A stretch of 42,233 bases of DNA, taken from assembly GCA_003427395.1 (NCBI GenBank), contig BFEA01000305.1, forward strand, positions 583,268 through 625,500, written 5' to 3'. Shown piece after piece: positions 42,198-42,233 of this stretch. How positions within the stretch are numbered: position 1 is the stretch's first letter; each line of letters opens with the position of its first letter. Below the pieces are notes generated by a model. That model worked only from the letters and a program-made list of their open reading frames with translations, was not told the DNA's origin and made no database searches. This DNA is from Chara braunii (lineage: Eukaryota; Streptophyta; Charophyceae; Charales; Characeae). The position numbers were made by a program, and so were the translations under genes.

Positions 42198-42233
<36 letters not shown>
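42151..42233. repeat. (TTTG)n followed by (TG)n at the window edge
   Basis: GTTT repeats from about 42151 pass into a pure GT run from about 42203 that continues to the right edge. Confidence 0.9.

Overview
The window is nuclear eukaryotic DNA from a large, repeat-rich genome. There are no bacterial-type operons. It holds long microsatellites, scaffold gaps (70 Ns at 12614-12683, single Ns at 2930 and 38841), canonical splice signals, an L1-type LINE, LTR-retrotransposon remains with a plant-type tRNA-Asp primer-binding site, several MITE-like inverted repeats, and one convincing host gene. The tRNA-Asp primer site and L1-type LINE fit a green-plant lineage (land plant or charophyte alga). 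I cannot name the species from sequence alone.

Layout. 1 to about 7.15 kb: remains of a large multi-gene DNA transposon read on the + strand. It has a Plavaka-type (CACTA-related) transposase, a Ulp1/SENP-like C48 cysteine protease, a charged (basic then acidic) protein, and a fourth reading frame. The first two genes keep one reading frame over 2.7 kb and 1.4 kb and are broken only by in-frame stops. GA/CT microsatellites sit between the genes. About 7.4-7.7 kb: a minus-strand Cys-cluster ORF. 7.7-9.2 kb: CT repeats, an AT-rich array and AT-rich non-coding DNA. 9.24-17.37 kb: two diverged, oppositely oriented copies of one LTR family (the minus copy has its primer site next to it at 9.24 kb; the plus copy ends at 17370) with nested microsatellites and tandem repeats between. 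17.37-21.33 kb: a frameshifted minus-strand LINE (ORF1 with damaged zinc knuckle, APE endonuclease, start of the reverse transcriptase), cut off by the LTR end at 17370. 21.3-27.6 kb: foldback repeats, two MITE families, a third copy of part of the LTR family, and poly-A tracts. 27.8-29.3 kb: CA/GT tracts, a 40-bp inverted repeat, and a sequence matching the full core of a type III hammerhead ribozyme at 28055-28111. 29.3-38 kb: mostly unrecognised non-coding DNA with a 76-bp minisatellite interrupted by a MITE. 38.2 kb: a possible first exon of a secreted protein. 40.2-41.7 kb: an intact single-exon gene for a two-RRM RNA-binding protein with an unusual leader of three successive direct-repeat pairs.

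The points most worth follow-up are the hammerhead ribozyme and the multi-gene Plavaka/Ulp1 element. The protease of that element has Tyr where the catalytic His should be.
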